From NCBI RefSeq assembly GCF_963676685.1, contig NC_092344.1:44166830-44230829 (forward strand): 64,000 bases of DNA, written 5' to 3'. Every line of letters starts with the position of its first letter. The stretch's first letter is position 1. This document shows, in pieces, positions 12,122 to 24,000 of this stretch. The stretch is from Mytilus edulis. Taxonomy: Eukaryota > Mollusca > Bivalvia > Mytilida > Mytilidae. The position numbers and the translations under genes were made by a program. The notes under the pieces are model-generated. The model did no database searches. It saw only the letters and a program-made list of their open reading frames with translations, and was not told the origin of the DNA.

Positions 12122-12293
12122 TGTCAAAGATTCACGACCTTGTTCAAACGTACCCAACGTTACTATTGTTGACGTAACGTTATTGTAACGCAAACTTGTA
12201 TGGGATCTGAATTATAGAATTGAAAGCAACACAACGTCTTTTTATTGCCTACAAAAGCGAAGTACTAACCCTAGCATCATAGCATCTTACATA
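12122..12293 (+). repeat. 3' LTR (172 bp)
   Basis: Identical by eye to 7230-7401 and preceded by the GC-rich tract GGCGCCCGGAG. Flanked on the right by GTAAC (12294-12298). Confidence 0.85.
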
Positions 12294-12549
12294 GTAACAA
12301 TGCAGCCAAGAATTTTATTTAATTAATATAAATTTGGCAAATATTCTGTATTTAACTTTTAATAGATATACATAAATTTTAATATATATATAATTATATT
12401 TCCTTCATTGATGTAACATATACATACCATAAATGAATATAGGGCGAACGAACCCAGGGCGAACGGACTATCAGGGCGAACTAACTCAGTGCGAACGAAC
12501 CTAGGGCGAACATGTAATCAGGGCGAACGATCCCGATACCTCATAAGTC

Positions 12550-15500
12550 TTACGTGCTCGGATACACCGGACCAGTATTGCGATCACCAACAACAGGATA
12601 CAGGAATCCCTGTAGTCTCTTATGTATTTTTGTTTAGCTTATATAATATAAGTAATGACTTATGACCATATGTCACATCACAAATAGCATTGTAGTCCAA
12701 ATAGCATATATATGCTACATCATTAGTATTACAGAACTTGTGACTTTGACAACCTATGACTGCAATTTAAAAGCTATTAAAGGTGCCAATATATAGATTA
12801 CCCTCGTATAAGGCTGATATTTTCGTTTACATGGAGAGTTTCGTGATTTCAATTTCCCGCGAATGGGCCCAAGTCTATCCATCTTTAAAAATTCCGTAGT
12901 ACTTTGCAGACGTAAAGATTTAAAGGCACAGTAAGAATGTGTATTTATAAAACATCTTGCATTATCATGTTGCCATTTGTTTATTAACCGAGACAAAGCT
13001 GAGACATCGTTAGATTAAATTAATTTCAAATATTTACAAAATAAAATACTAATAACAAAGTATTACAGAAGATAATGAAAAATCAATATTCAGATAAGAC
13101 TTAATCTGAACTTAGACACCTCCTGTATAGTAGTATTTCAAACAAATAATAAAATTCGAAGTCAACTTCGGACAAGCAGCACATGTAATTTTGAGAATGA
13201 TTTTGCCAGAAGCTTTACCTGAAGATGTTACAGAAGTTACTGGAAATCTTTCAGGTTTGATTTACATTAATTTACCATAACTGCAGTTTCATAGAAATTT
13301 GCTAAAAAAACACAATTTAAAACACTCAAAATTGTAAAAAACCAGAAACTCAGTGGATCAGAATCAGGTATGACACTGTCACTGTCACTGACAGTTGCTA
13401 CTGTACTCTGTAGTCTTTTTCAGTTTTTAGATCTAAGCCCAAGGAACAACTATGACTAGGCCTAATTAAAATTGATAATAACAAAACTTAAATCTATTAT
13501 ATGTTCTAAATATAAAATAGAAGATGTGGTATGATTGCCAATACACCTTTTCACTTTTTTTCCACCATTACTGGACATCACACAGGTTCCCATTAAATTT
13601 TGACGTCATAATACAAGATATCTGATGCCACAATGAGGGGGGGGGGGGGGGGGGTAAGGACCTTTTTTTTCGTTCCTCCAGAAGATGCCAAAATAAACTA
13701 AGTTGGGAAACAGGTTTGAGATATTCCCCACAGGTAATAATTGAAGTGAGCTGTATTGATTGACATGGACAATAGATCCATGGACAATAGATACCTGACA
13801 ATAGTTGGTGATTTAAACTGTGTACCTTAGTGAACTATATCAAGGGAAAATCAACTGTTTGTCAATTTTGTCATCTTCTGCAGGGACAAAAAAAGTGCAC
13901 GCAAAATCCAGTTAAGTTATGAATTTTCAAAATCATACAATGCATTTGAATTGTATTTATCTAGGGCATGCTATGCCTTAAAACTTTTCCAGATGCACAG
14001 GTTTGTCTGTACTCTGAGTAAATTTTGAGGTGAAAATACGGTCATTTTAGGCATAGGGTCCACATGAACCTTAAAGGGAAATTCCGCGATTTTTTACTTA
14101 TCATCTAATTATGTTCATCTTAACATAAAAAACACATTTGCAAAGTTTTAAATTTATATTCCTTCTAATAACGGAGAAAATCAAGTATTTGTAACTTTTT
14201 TGGTTGAATTCTCGAGTGGGTCGTGACGTATTAGCCCGATTTATTGAATTCTGGGAAAAAATTAAATCTGTTTAACTCTTATAGCTTATCGACAATATAC
14301 GTAATTAAAAGCGCACAGCTGACGAATGGTCGAAGTTATAAACCACAATATAAGAATGAACGAAAGTGAATATGCATATATATACCGTTTTGTATTGATT
14401 GAATTAAACTCCTATAAAATTATCTCTAGTAAATGTTTTTGAATAAATTTAATTAATTATTGTTGAGATTTTTTTCATAAAATATTTATTGAACATTTTT
14501 ACTGATATTGAAGTGAACTGAAAATATTTCAGTTCTATTTACCGTTACTGTTTTGATAATCATTTCAATGCAACTAATGTGTGAGTAGAGTGTGTATATT
14601 ATTTTGTAAAGGTCACTGTATATTTCTCGGCTTGAGGTCAATTCGTTTACCTTGTAGCTATTTAGCCGCAGGTGTGAGTTCAAGCGTACACAGGTATAAA
14701 TGTTGTTATTTGGAAAGGATAAATAGAAAGGATTAGAGTATATGCTGTCATGATGTTAATACACTAAGATTAAATACACGATGAGAATAAAGATACAATA
14801 ATTAAATTGTGTAAATTAATTGAAAATAAAATTCAGATTCGTAATTCCGAAAGTGTATAAAAATAAAAGGAAACAATTTTTGATTACTTTCTTAGCGGCA
14901 ATTGGCGTAAAGATTCAAATATGAAGCAAAAAATAGTAGTTTTAATCTTTAATAAAAACTAAATGCAATATTACCCAATTTGATATACCATTGTACATCT
15001 GTTTGATATCATTGACTTTACCGGAATTTCTTAACTTGTATTCAAATCTGGCTGTGTTTAAATGCTAATAAAACTATTGCAATTTTAAAGTTTTTAATTG
15101 ACAAAAAAATACAACATACAACATGCATAATTTTTTTTTAGTTTCTTTTTAACATTTTATTCTTACATAATTAAATTCATTTGACAATCATTTACACGAA
15201 CTTTTTGTGAAAAGAATAATAATTATCTAAGCTAAGGCATTATATCTTTTGAGGATTTTTGAGGATTTTTTTTAAAATTCTATGATAATAGTTGTGCAAT
15301 GTTGAACATGATAGCCGTCATTAATCCAAATAAGTAATACAGTAGTTGTAATAAAAGTTATACTTTAGTCATGCATTACAGATATTGACGAATTTATAAT
15401 AGTTCGTTCATACATCGTTGTTCATGAAACAATCATTATTAGTATACATGTAAGTTTCCTGACGTATAAGAGCCATTGAGGATGAGCTCCAGAGAAATCA

Positions 15501-18080
15501 GACTAGTTGCGTTTCGTTCGTTTGTTTGTTGGGAAAGGAGAGGAAATGCAACCGCTTGTACAGATAAACGACAGAATTACCATACAAGCATTTATAGTCA
15601 ACACAATCAGAAAGAGTTCCCATCGTTAGACGGGGAATATGAAGGCTTCCAAGAATGAACAAGTGACATGTCTAACTCTGAACAGTTAGAGAACAGACTA
15701 TCGACATCGAACGCTTGTTCTTGATATTTGAAACTGTATGCATATATATACGTATACGTTTATGATATAGTGATGAGTTCTGACAAAAACTAAATTCCTT
15801 CATGGTTATATCTTGCCATACGTTTATATTGGTTTGTAAGGTGATTACTCAAAATCGTTATTTGAAAATCCTGTTTGTGAGATGTAGATTCATTTCAATA
15901 CAGAAATTTCGTCTATATATTTCACAAGTGTATAACACGGAGAAGCTCTGAAGGTTCATTACTCCCATTTTGTTTGGGTGTGAACCATCGATGTTTACAG
16001 CAATATCAAGGAATAAGGTGATGATGGTAGAAAGAACTATGGGCGTCATGTGGCAAATATTACATGCATATCGGACAATGAGTTGTCAATCTGTATGAAA
16101 AGTTTTCCAATACAACCATATTATTGAGAAGGAATGTTTACATGCTATACTCTCGTACTAGTATTACAGGGTTCTTGTGGCGTTCACCTTAGACACACAT
16201 CGTTTTAACGATGTTTAAAAAAAGACCGAACCAATTTAATGTCATATTTCCCTATTTTTAAAATATAACTAAAATTCTTTTATCTGACAAGAATATCCCT
16301 ATTTAGCGAACAAGTAATTTATTCTTTTTTCGGTTATTGAATACCAAGAAAGAAAATAAATCCCGAAATTAATTTGAAACTTTGATACTCAAAAGTTTCC
16401 CAGCAAAATATTCACATCCCCTGGGGATAATTAGTGTTCGTCCAGTGGCATATATAACAATTGTGATGACGAATTCCTTCCTTTGTTTGAGAACAATCTT
16501 ATTGAAATATAAATCTGTGATTTTCCTAGGTCCACAGCTTCAATGAACCAAAGCAAAAGTTATACATCGACCTGTATTTAAATCAAATTGGTTCTCTTCT
16601 TCTTTTGGTATACAACTGTAGTCTATCGACATTCGATGATTACATACTGTTGGCATACGTTAGCTAGTCTATTTACAACACTTTTACCCCTATTTATTCA
16701 AAATATATGTTTTTTTCTTATGTTCAATGTATACACGTATATATTTTAAATTGCGCTATAGTTCCGTAACTTTATATCCAGTCGTATAAACGAATCGTCG
16801 GCAAGTGCGTACATTTTTTTAAATCAATATTTCTGGTCTGTTCCAATCTGTCCTTCACTATTGACAATGACTATATATTACATTTTCCCAAATTCACCCT
16901 TGGAAAAAATATTTAAATAGATTTTAATTTCATCAAATCTTATTTTTTGGGTATTATTTATATATTATGAATTATATTCTTTACACCAGAAATGTTATTT
17001 ATAAACAAGCGTATGAGTTTAGTAATGACAAGTAAGACAGAGTTGTATATTATACATCTGATAGTTCAAAATGGAAAGTTATAAGTTATAAGTTATCAGC
17101 CGTGTACACTGATCAATACCTGCAGAAGTGAAACGATGCATGAACTTGCAAGCCCGACAGGAAATCGCTTGAATACCTGGACGTGTCACCTCACACCCCT
17201 CACAATACCTTTGGAAGTAATACCTTTAGCCATGCTGGTGATCAGATAAGGGAAGATCAAAATATATTTGAAAAAAGTTTATTACTTTAAAGAATTATGA
17301 ACAAATTAGATTTTCGAAAACAATTTTCACGGAACACTTATTTATGATTTCAACTTTGACTTTTCACCTAATTCCAATATCAACAGTTTAAAAACAACAG
17401 ACCATGGTAATTTAAAAAAAGTAAGAATATTTTCCGTATCAAGTTAGTTAGTCGTATTAAACAACCGTACGATTGACAAGATATCGACACGCAATTACGA
17501 CTACATCGGTTACTGTAGTTTTGTTTCTTTGTGGTTTATAGACATATCGTTTTTATTCATCGGGAAAGAAGACAAGATGGCGGATCTCGGAGAATTGATA
17601 CTCTAAATTTAAAATCGATGGTGATCGCTTATCTAGCGGAATAAAACTTTAATATCTATGAATTTGAACATTTTTATACAGAATGAACATAATATCAATT
17701 TTTGATTTTTTTGCGAAGTTTCCCTTTAAACATAGACATAATCATAAAACATGTAAAACATGCAATATAAATAATGTCCTTGCATTTGTGTATAAAATAA
17801 AACACAACTTGGACAACACTTTAAATATGTACAGAAACGTAGTTCTCTATCTAATACAACTTTGTTTATGTTTTCTATTTATCTGTTTACAATCAATCAA
17901 CAATGTTGTTGTGTACGGGCTAATTCACACAAGTAACGTCAAAATGTCAGATCTGTCAAAACAATAGAATCATGACTATACTTTTATACCTTGAAACTAG
18001 TTCAATGGCTACTGGAAATACACATCTGTCCGTTTCGACTCCATGTGTCCTAACTCTTAACAAAGAAACTCACAACTGAG
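12550..18080. other. Long stretch without a recognised gene
   Basis: AT-rich DNA with scattered pieces of dispersed repeats. 13516-13545 holds a short GATGTGGTATGATTGCCAAT fragment of a repeat also seen at about 25437 and 30560. There is an 18-base G-run at 13637-13654. Short ORFs here (for example 14486-14683, 15476-15658, 17683-17967) show no domain, bias or splice context. An AAGATGGCGG (YY1-like, often at promoters) is at 17574-17583, but its ATG opens only a nine-codon frame. Confidence 0.5.
18005..18044 (+). CDS. Possible first coding exon of DNAJC2 (weak)
   Basis: The visible DNAJC2 exons start in mid-codon (phase 1 upstream) at 20877. Here an ATG opens MATGNTHLSVSTP and reaches a GT (18045) in exactly the phase needed, giving an N-terminus of a plausible length. 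The donor (GTGTCC) is poor and the start context is not strong. The alternative is that translation starts at the in-frame ATG at 20795 directly upstream of exon 2. RNA evidence would decide. Confidence 0.2.
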
Positions 18081-18087
18081 CACTAAA

Positions 18088-20492
18088 CAGTCAGGGGACT
18101 TACTGAAATAAGTGATTTTTTAAAAATCACTTATTTGAGTAGCAAATTCGAAGTTTTGTCACAAATCAGGATTTTGTAGTTTTTTCAAAATTTTAAATAC
18201 ATTGGTCATGTAGGTGTTAAATAATATCTTTTAATTATTAAAATTGAAAAAAATAAACTTTTTGCTTCTTTTCAGTAGCCTTTGATGCTATAATTTAGCT
18301 GAAAATTCCATTTTAGTTAAAAAAAAAAATGGCTAATGGCTTTACATAAGGCTTAAATTAAAATATTGTTTGTTTGCAGTTTACCGACCTACCCTTGAAA
18401 ATCCTCCCGACTGTGGAAATTTTATTGCTTTAAATTTGAAGAAATTTTTTTTAATACTTCTATTGACGCGATCCTGAACTGTGGGTCCTTTAATTTCCGG
18501 AAATGATTTAAAGTCTGGGTCAATTACGCATTTCAAGTTCGTTTTTTCTTAGCTTCCCGTCAAGCGTTCATGTGACCATTTAATGATAAAGCACATGGAA
18601 ATTGTTTACAGGTATCCATGAAGTCACGGAGGAGTACTTTACGCTGTCGTCTCGTGTCAATTTTAAGACAAATAACAAACATAAAAGTTTATTAGTAAAC
18701 TGTTTATACAGATTCAGGCACATGTAATGATGTGTGATGATATCATTGACGATGATGCAGCGGATATTCATAACTGACACGATAACCATTCTGTCTCAAA
18801 CAAATCGGGCACAGAATCTGTGGAGCCTGATCATGACTTTATGGAACCAATTTCAGTGGTTAAATAATTCGACAGCAGCTTGAAGTATGGCATATTTTCT
18901 ACAAATCGTTGTGAAGACGACAAAGATGAAACCACTCCTCCGTGACTTAAATCTTCATGGATATCTGTAAACACGCCTATACGTAGGAAGGGCTCATTTG
19001 AAATGTAATGGATATAGATCTTGCCAAATCAATAAGAAGCAACCCTAACTACACAAAGATGTAGAGAAAATGAATGGTTAGCTTGAAAAATAAATATACT
19101 CTCTCTATATTAAATCTATCTTCGATTGCAATGAGTATGCTCCTTTAGGATAAGGGGGGCTGCCCAACTCATTGCAATTATTCTCTTTCTTACAATATTA
19201 AATATACCCAAACTATGGTCTGTGTGAATTCAATTAAAACATGTCCTTAGGAGCTATGCTGCCAATTTTTTTTATGCATTAAAAACATTTCAGTACAGAC
19301 CATTTACTTTTAATGGGGTGCTATGGATTTCACCCCAAACTTTAGATTTCTTTGGTTTTCATTAAAGCCTGGCAAAAAATATAACCTTATCACATATAAT
19401 TAAATATTGTTAGAAATATGAAAACAGTCGAATGTCTTAATACTTTTTTTTCAAGTTGCCTTTTTTTCAATTGAGGAAGATTCAATGGTTATTTTTTTTT
19501 ATTAAAAATACACTCTTTAATACATTGTCATATAAATCTTTAATATCTACATTTTTCTGATGAAAATACTCTACTCATGAAAACATTCTAGTCAAGAAGC
19601 ATACATGTCTGAATATATTTCTTTAAAACAGTTCTAGTCAGAATGACATTCCTTGTTTATAAGTGTTCCAGTATTTAATAATTATACCATATTTTATGTC
19701 ATAAATTGGATAATGACACTATATTAAAGTTTTAGTTTTGGTTAAAAAGTTTTTTATCTGAAAATGCCTGTTCATTTGATGTTGGTTTTCAGCATGTCCA
19801 GTGTTTGTTGTTTTAAAATGGTTTTTTTTCTTCACAAGAAACTTGGTTTAGTGTAACTGCTTGTTTAAACTGTATTTTGGCTGATAAAATAAAATATTTT
19901 TCCTACCTACCGACCCTTCAGTCTGAAGGTACAGTCGGAAAACTGCAAACTAACATATTTTTAAGGTTGGCCTAATAAACTGATACTTTCTTAAAAGATT
20001 TTTTCCAGCAGTGGGAGTATTTTTCCTGTGAAGTTCAAGGTTTCATCTTACAGATTATGTAATAAAATTCTACTGTTCGCGATAAAAATTTCACTGGTCG
20101 GGGTGTTGAAATTAGTGGGGGTTATTAAAATAATGATACTTAAAGAAGTGATTTTTGGGAAGGAAATTGAGGTATGGTACTTAAAGTAAACAAGTGATTT
20201 TTATGTCATTATCCTAGATTCAGTACAAGGTCATCACCTGAAATGACCTGGTCATCCTAGACAACACAGATGTTGGTTCTGATAAGTTTAGAAACATAAT
20301 TAGTCCCTGGATCATTAGTATTCTATATTTAAAACTACAATAAAATTAAATCACTTAGTCTAGTGATAAATTTGTACTACTTAAATAGGTGATTATTAAA
20401 GAAAGATAACTCTTACTTTCAACCTTTATGAACAAAATGTTACTTGAATCAGTGATTTAGAAAATCACCCATTTAAGTAAGTCCCCTGACTG
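18088..20492. mobile_element. 2.4-kb TIR element with CTAAA target duplication
   Basis: Ends are CAGTCAGGGGACTTACT and its exact inverse, with homology of the ends continuing for about 30 bp. CTAAA is present at 18083-18087 and 20493-20497. AAGTGATTTT-like motifs recur inside. It contains nested pieces: GTTTGCAGTTT-type inverted ends near 18376 and 19960, and at 19139-19290 a diverged copy of the repeat at 33868-34010. No transposase ORF. It lies just upstream of, or in the first intron of, DNAJC2. Confidence 0.7.
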
Positions 20493-20876
20493 CTAAATTT
20501 TAAATCAACCAATCAGATTACTTGAAATTCAAGTAATCATGAATATTCAACAATAATGTATGGAAACGTTTCAGTGTAATAAAAGTTTATACATGTATAT
20601 AAGACAATATGTTATGAAGTTTTATTTAATAATATTAACATAATTATACATCTTTATTTTACAATTATAATATAAACAAAATAAAGAGGCTATCACAATT
20701 CTAAGGCTGTTAGTAGGCACCAGAAGATATTTTTCAATGTTGTCCTTTGTTCATTTTGTTTGTTCATTAAAATGATTTGTTTTAAATCTCATTCATGTCT
20801 AATCATTTATTTGCTTCTAAATATTTTTTAAACAATATTTTAAATTTATGTCAAAAATGTAATTATATTTTCTTAG

Positions 20877-21064
20877 TACCTGTGACAATAAAGGTTGAAC
20901 CAGCAGGAAGATGGTATGAAGCTCTATGTCAGCGAAGAAGACAAAGACATTCTATATCACATCACTCAGTCCACAGTTCAAGTTCAGAAGAAAGTGAAGA
21001 AGAAGTTGAGATTGATGAAAATGATGAAGCATTGTTGTTGGGGCTTGATCCAAAAGAATGGAAG
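20877..21064 (+). CDS. DNAJC2: DNAJC2 exon 2 (first certain coding exon)
   Basis: Follows TTTTCTTAG. Two bases complete a split codon, then [20 protein letters not shown], an acidic Ser/Glu stretch and [10 protein letters not shown] before GTAATC. The frame is also open upstream to an ATG at 20795, so the exon may begin earlier. Confidence 0.85.
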
Positions 21065-24000
21065 GTAATCTTTAAAAAAAATCTTGTTATGCCATTGACT
21101 GATAAATACTAATGGTTGCAGAATTGGAAATAAGGGCCATTTCAAAAACGATGAGGATTTTTACTTTTTGTGGTATATTTTTATATTAGTTAAGTTAAGA
21201 ATTATAAAGAATTATAACACAGGTGTTATAAATGCAGGATAGTCAGGGCTAGCTTGCTGCCAGGTTTCATGAAGATATCTCAAACCACTTCAGAGAAATG
21301 TTTTAAAAACAGGCCATTTTTGTCAGGAGTGTGACGCTTTTAGCGTGACATTTAAAAAATTAGAAATTTTCAAAGTAGTATTGAAAAAAGTGGATCGTTT
21401 TTTTGCTAAACTGAAATATTTCTGGTAGTTGCTACATTATTAGTCTTAAATATTTTTGTAATTTTGTCCAATAAAATTTTAAAATAAGTAAACACTGACC
21501 TTTATTGTGAAGGTATGTACAAAAAATAAAGTCTTTCAAAAAATGACACTTTTAAAATTAAAGCTTCTTTGTAACCATGTTTTAAAGTCCAATAATGTCA
21601 GTGTGTGAAATAAGTTTGTATTGGTATATTAGCACTATAATTAAGGGTATGTTGGTGCTCTAAATCACATATTTTATTGTTTTAATGGACACCAAAGAAA
21701 GGCACCCAAAAATGTCAGGAGTGTGACAACTGTCTTTAAACATCTACCAAAGAATACATAGGACTTAAATATTTTCTTCTTCTTTATTTTTCAGAAGTGG
21801 CTATTCACACTGACAGAAAATGTCTTAAAAAAAGCGTCACACTCCTGACATATATAATGCACTCCCACATCTATGATATAAACATATCACAGTTGTAATA
21901 ATTTTTTTTCTTCTCTTTGGAATAGCCACTTCTGAAAAATAAAAAAGAAGAAAACATTTAAGTCCTATCTATTATTTGGTAGATGTTTAAAGACAGTTGT
22001 CACACTCCTGACATTTTTGGGTGCTTCTCTTTGTATTTCTTTTAAATGGCCCTAAAAAGAAAGTCCAGTTCTATGGCAAAAGATATCAGTAATTGAAATC
22101 AATGATATAGCAATGTGCTAAGTGAATTTTTGTGAAAGTTTAAAGCATTTTTCAATCTTTGTAACATATGTCAGGAGTGTGACAAAATACTGAAAATAGA
22201 AGGCTTTTTCTACATACAATAACATAAAAACGGTACAATGAAATGACATTTTTTTTGTTGCAAATGATCACAAAAACTCAGGGCTTTCAAAGTTTACTAT
22301 TTTAACTGAAATATATTAAGATTCTTTTTATTGGCAAAAACTTCAATTACTAGTTATTATTATTTTTTTTAAATTAAGCTATTCTATTTGATTGTTATTA
22401 TATGATTTAGCAGAAAAGATGGAAATTTTGGTTTTAAAATTTTTCTTTTTCTATTGACTTTCATTTGGAAAAGGTTTGAGCAATGTTTTTTTAACTGTTT
22501 TATTACCAAACTTGTTTATAAGTAGTATGGTTTCTGTTCAAATTTTTTGAGATGTATGTTATTAAAATTTAAGATTATTCAATGTGTCTGTTTCATTCTG
22601 CCTGAAACTTTGGAATTATAAAATTTAAAGTATCGGTAATAGGGTAAGACAAAAAGAAATACAAAATATTGAGTTTGAAATTGAACCCCCCATGTCACAC
22701 TTTTGCCTCATTTTTTTTAAAATGGCCCACAAGAAAAGATCCACCAACTTGAATGCACTTTAAACAATGGAAATTATAAAACTTAAATGAAATGCAATGG
22801 AAAGAAAACTATTAAGTACATGTAAATGCCTTCACAACAATTTTTATCCTCTGTATAAAACCCATCTTTATCATGTTGATGAGATATTTTTTTCGAACTA
22901 TGTATTTATAGCTGTATTAAAAAAGTCAAATTTGTACGGGCGCACTACGTTTGTGCGCATTTGGGGATTAAAATGTTTTACGTTTGCGAGCAGCTTTTGA
23001 TTAAATTTGCGCATATACATTTTACAGGTAAACTCAGGTAAAAATATAAATAAAAGTTAAATTAAATCATAAATGACTATATATATTTTTTTTATTTTCA
23101 TAATAAATGTGACAATCAATTATTAATTTTGAAAATATTTGTTAATTATACCCCCGCTTCGCTTTAAAAAAGGGGGGGGTATACTGTTTTACCTCTGTCT
23201 GTCCGTCCATCAGTCCGTCCGTCCGTCCGTCAGTCCGTCCCATGAAACTTTCGTCACATTTTTCTCAGGAACTACACATCCACCCTTTCTGTAATTTGGT
23301 ATCAACATTTATATATGTCAGCCATACCGTGTGATGCGTTTTCAGATTCATCACTTGACAACTTCCTGTTTACCGAACACTTGTCTGATTTTACACATGA
23401 TAGCCAAGTTGAAAATTTTCGTCACATTTTTCTCAGGAACTACAATACAAGGATTTCTGAAATTTGGTTTCAGGATTTATATAAGTCAGCCATACCGTGT
23501 GATGCGTTTTCAGATTCATCACTCGACAACTTCCTGTTTACCGAACACTTGTATGATTTTACACATGATAACCAAGTTGAAAATTTTCGTCACATTTTTC
23601 TCAGGAACTACAATACAAGGATTTCTGAAATTTGGTTTCAGGATTTATATAAGTCAGCTATACCGTGTGATGCGTTTTCAGATTCATCACTCGACAACTT
23701 CCTGTTTACCGAACACTTGTATGATTTTACACATGATAACCAAGTTGAAAATTTTCGTCACATTTTTCTCAGGAACTACAATACAAGGATTTCTGAAATT
23801 TGGTTTCAGGATTTTTATAAGTCAGCTATACCGTGTGATGCGTTTTCAGATTCATCACTCGACAACTTCCTGTTTACCGAACACTTGCATATTTTTACAC
23901 TATTAATATTATCCACTTGCGGCGGGGGTATCATCAGTGAGCAGTAGCTCGCAGTTTCACTTGTTAAAATTATATATTGTTCATATTGAATTCTAAAACC

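Larger units (their letters stand above)
7230..12293 (+). mobile_element. BEL/Pao-type LTR retroelement, internally deleted
   Basis: Two LTRs (7230-7401 and 12122-12293) that I read as identical flank the element, with GTAAC duplicated outside (7225-7229, 12294-12298). The primer-binding site follows the 5' LTR; a GC-rich tract (GGCGCCCGGAG) precedes the 3' LTR. Domain order is gag, zinc knuckles, aspartic protease, RNase H remnant, integrase, C-terminal domain. The reverse transcriptase is missing, deleted at about 10360-10375. A second deletion near 11605 removes the end of the integrase core. A MITE interrupts gag. This copy cannot encode a complete Pol. Confidence 0.9.
6686..12540. mobile_element. 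TIR element with 9-bp TSD, split by a BEL/Pao insertion
   Basis: TCATAAGTC occurs at 6677-6685 and at 12541-12549, directly flanking the ends. The ends are imperfect TIRs (about 18 of the terminal 25 bases match) built from iterated GTTCGCCCTGAT-like units: five on the left (6690-6780) and five inverted on the right (12440-12530). Without the retroelement the element would be roughly 0.8 kb and non-coding. A 9-bp target duplication is characteristic of Mutator-like (MULE) elements, so a non-autonomous MULE-like element is the best guess. Confidence 0.65.

Noticed and set aside
15476-15658. 60-aa ORF as a gene
   Set aside because: No domain, no splice partners, isolated in AT-rich non-coding DNA.
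17574-17610. AAGATGGCGG with an ATG as the DNAJC2 start
   Set aside because: The frame stops after nine codons with no donor, so it cannot be the first coding exon; at most part of a promoter or 5' UTR.
23315-23947. 210-aa repetitive protein
   Set aside because: Satellite with period divisible by three inside a TIR element; two frames are equally open, and no start context or splice signals support a gene.
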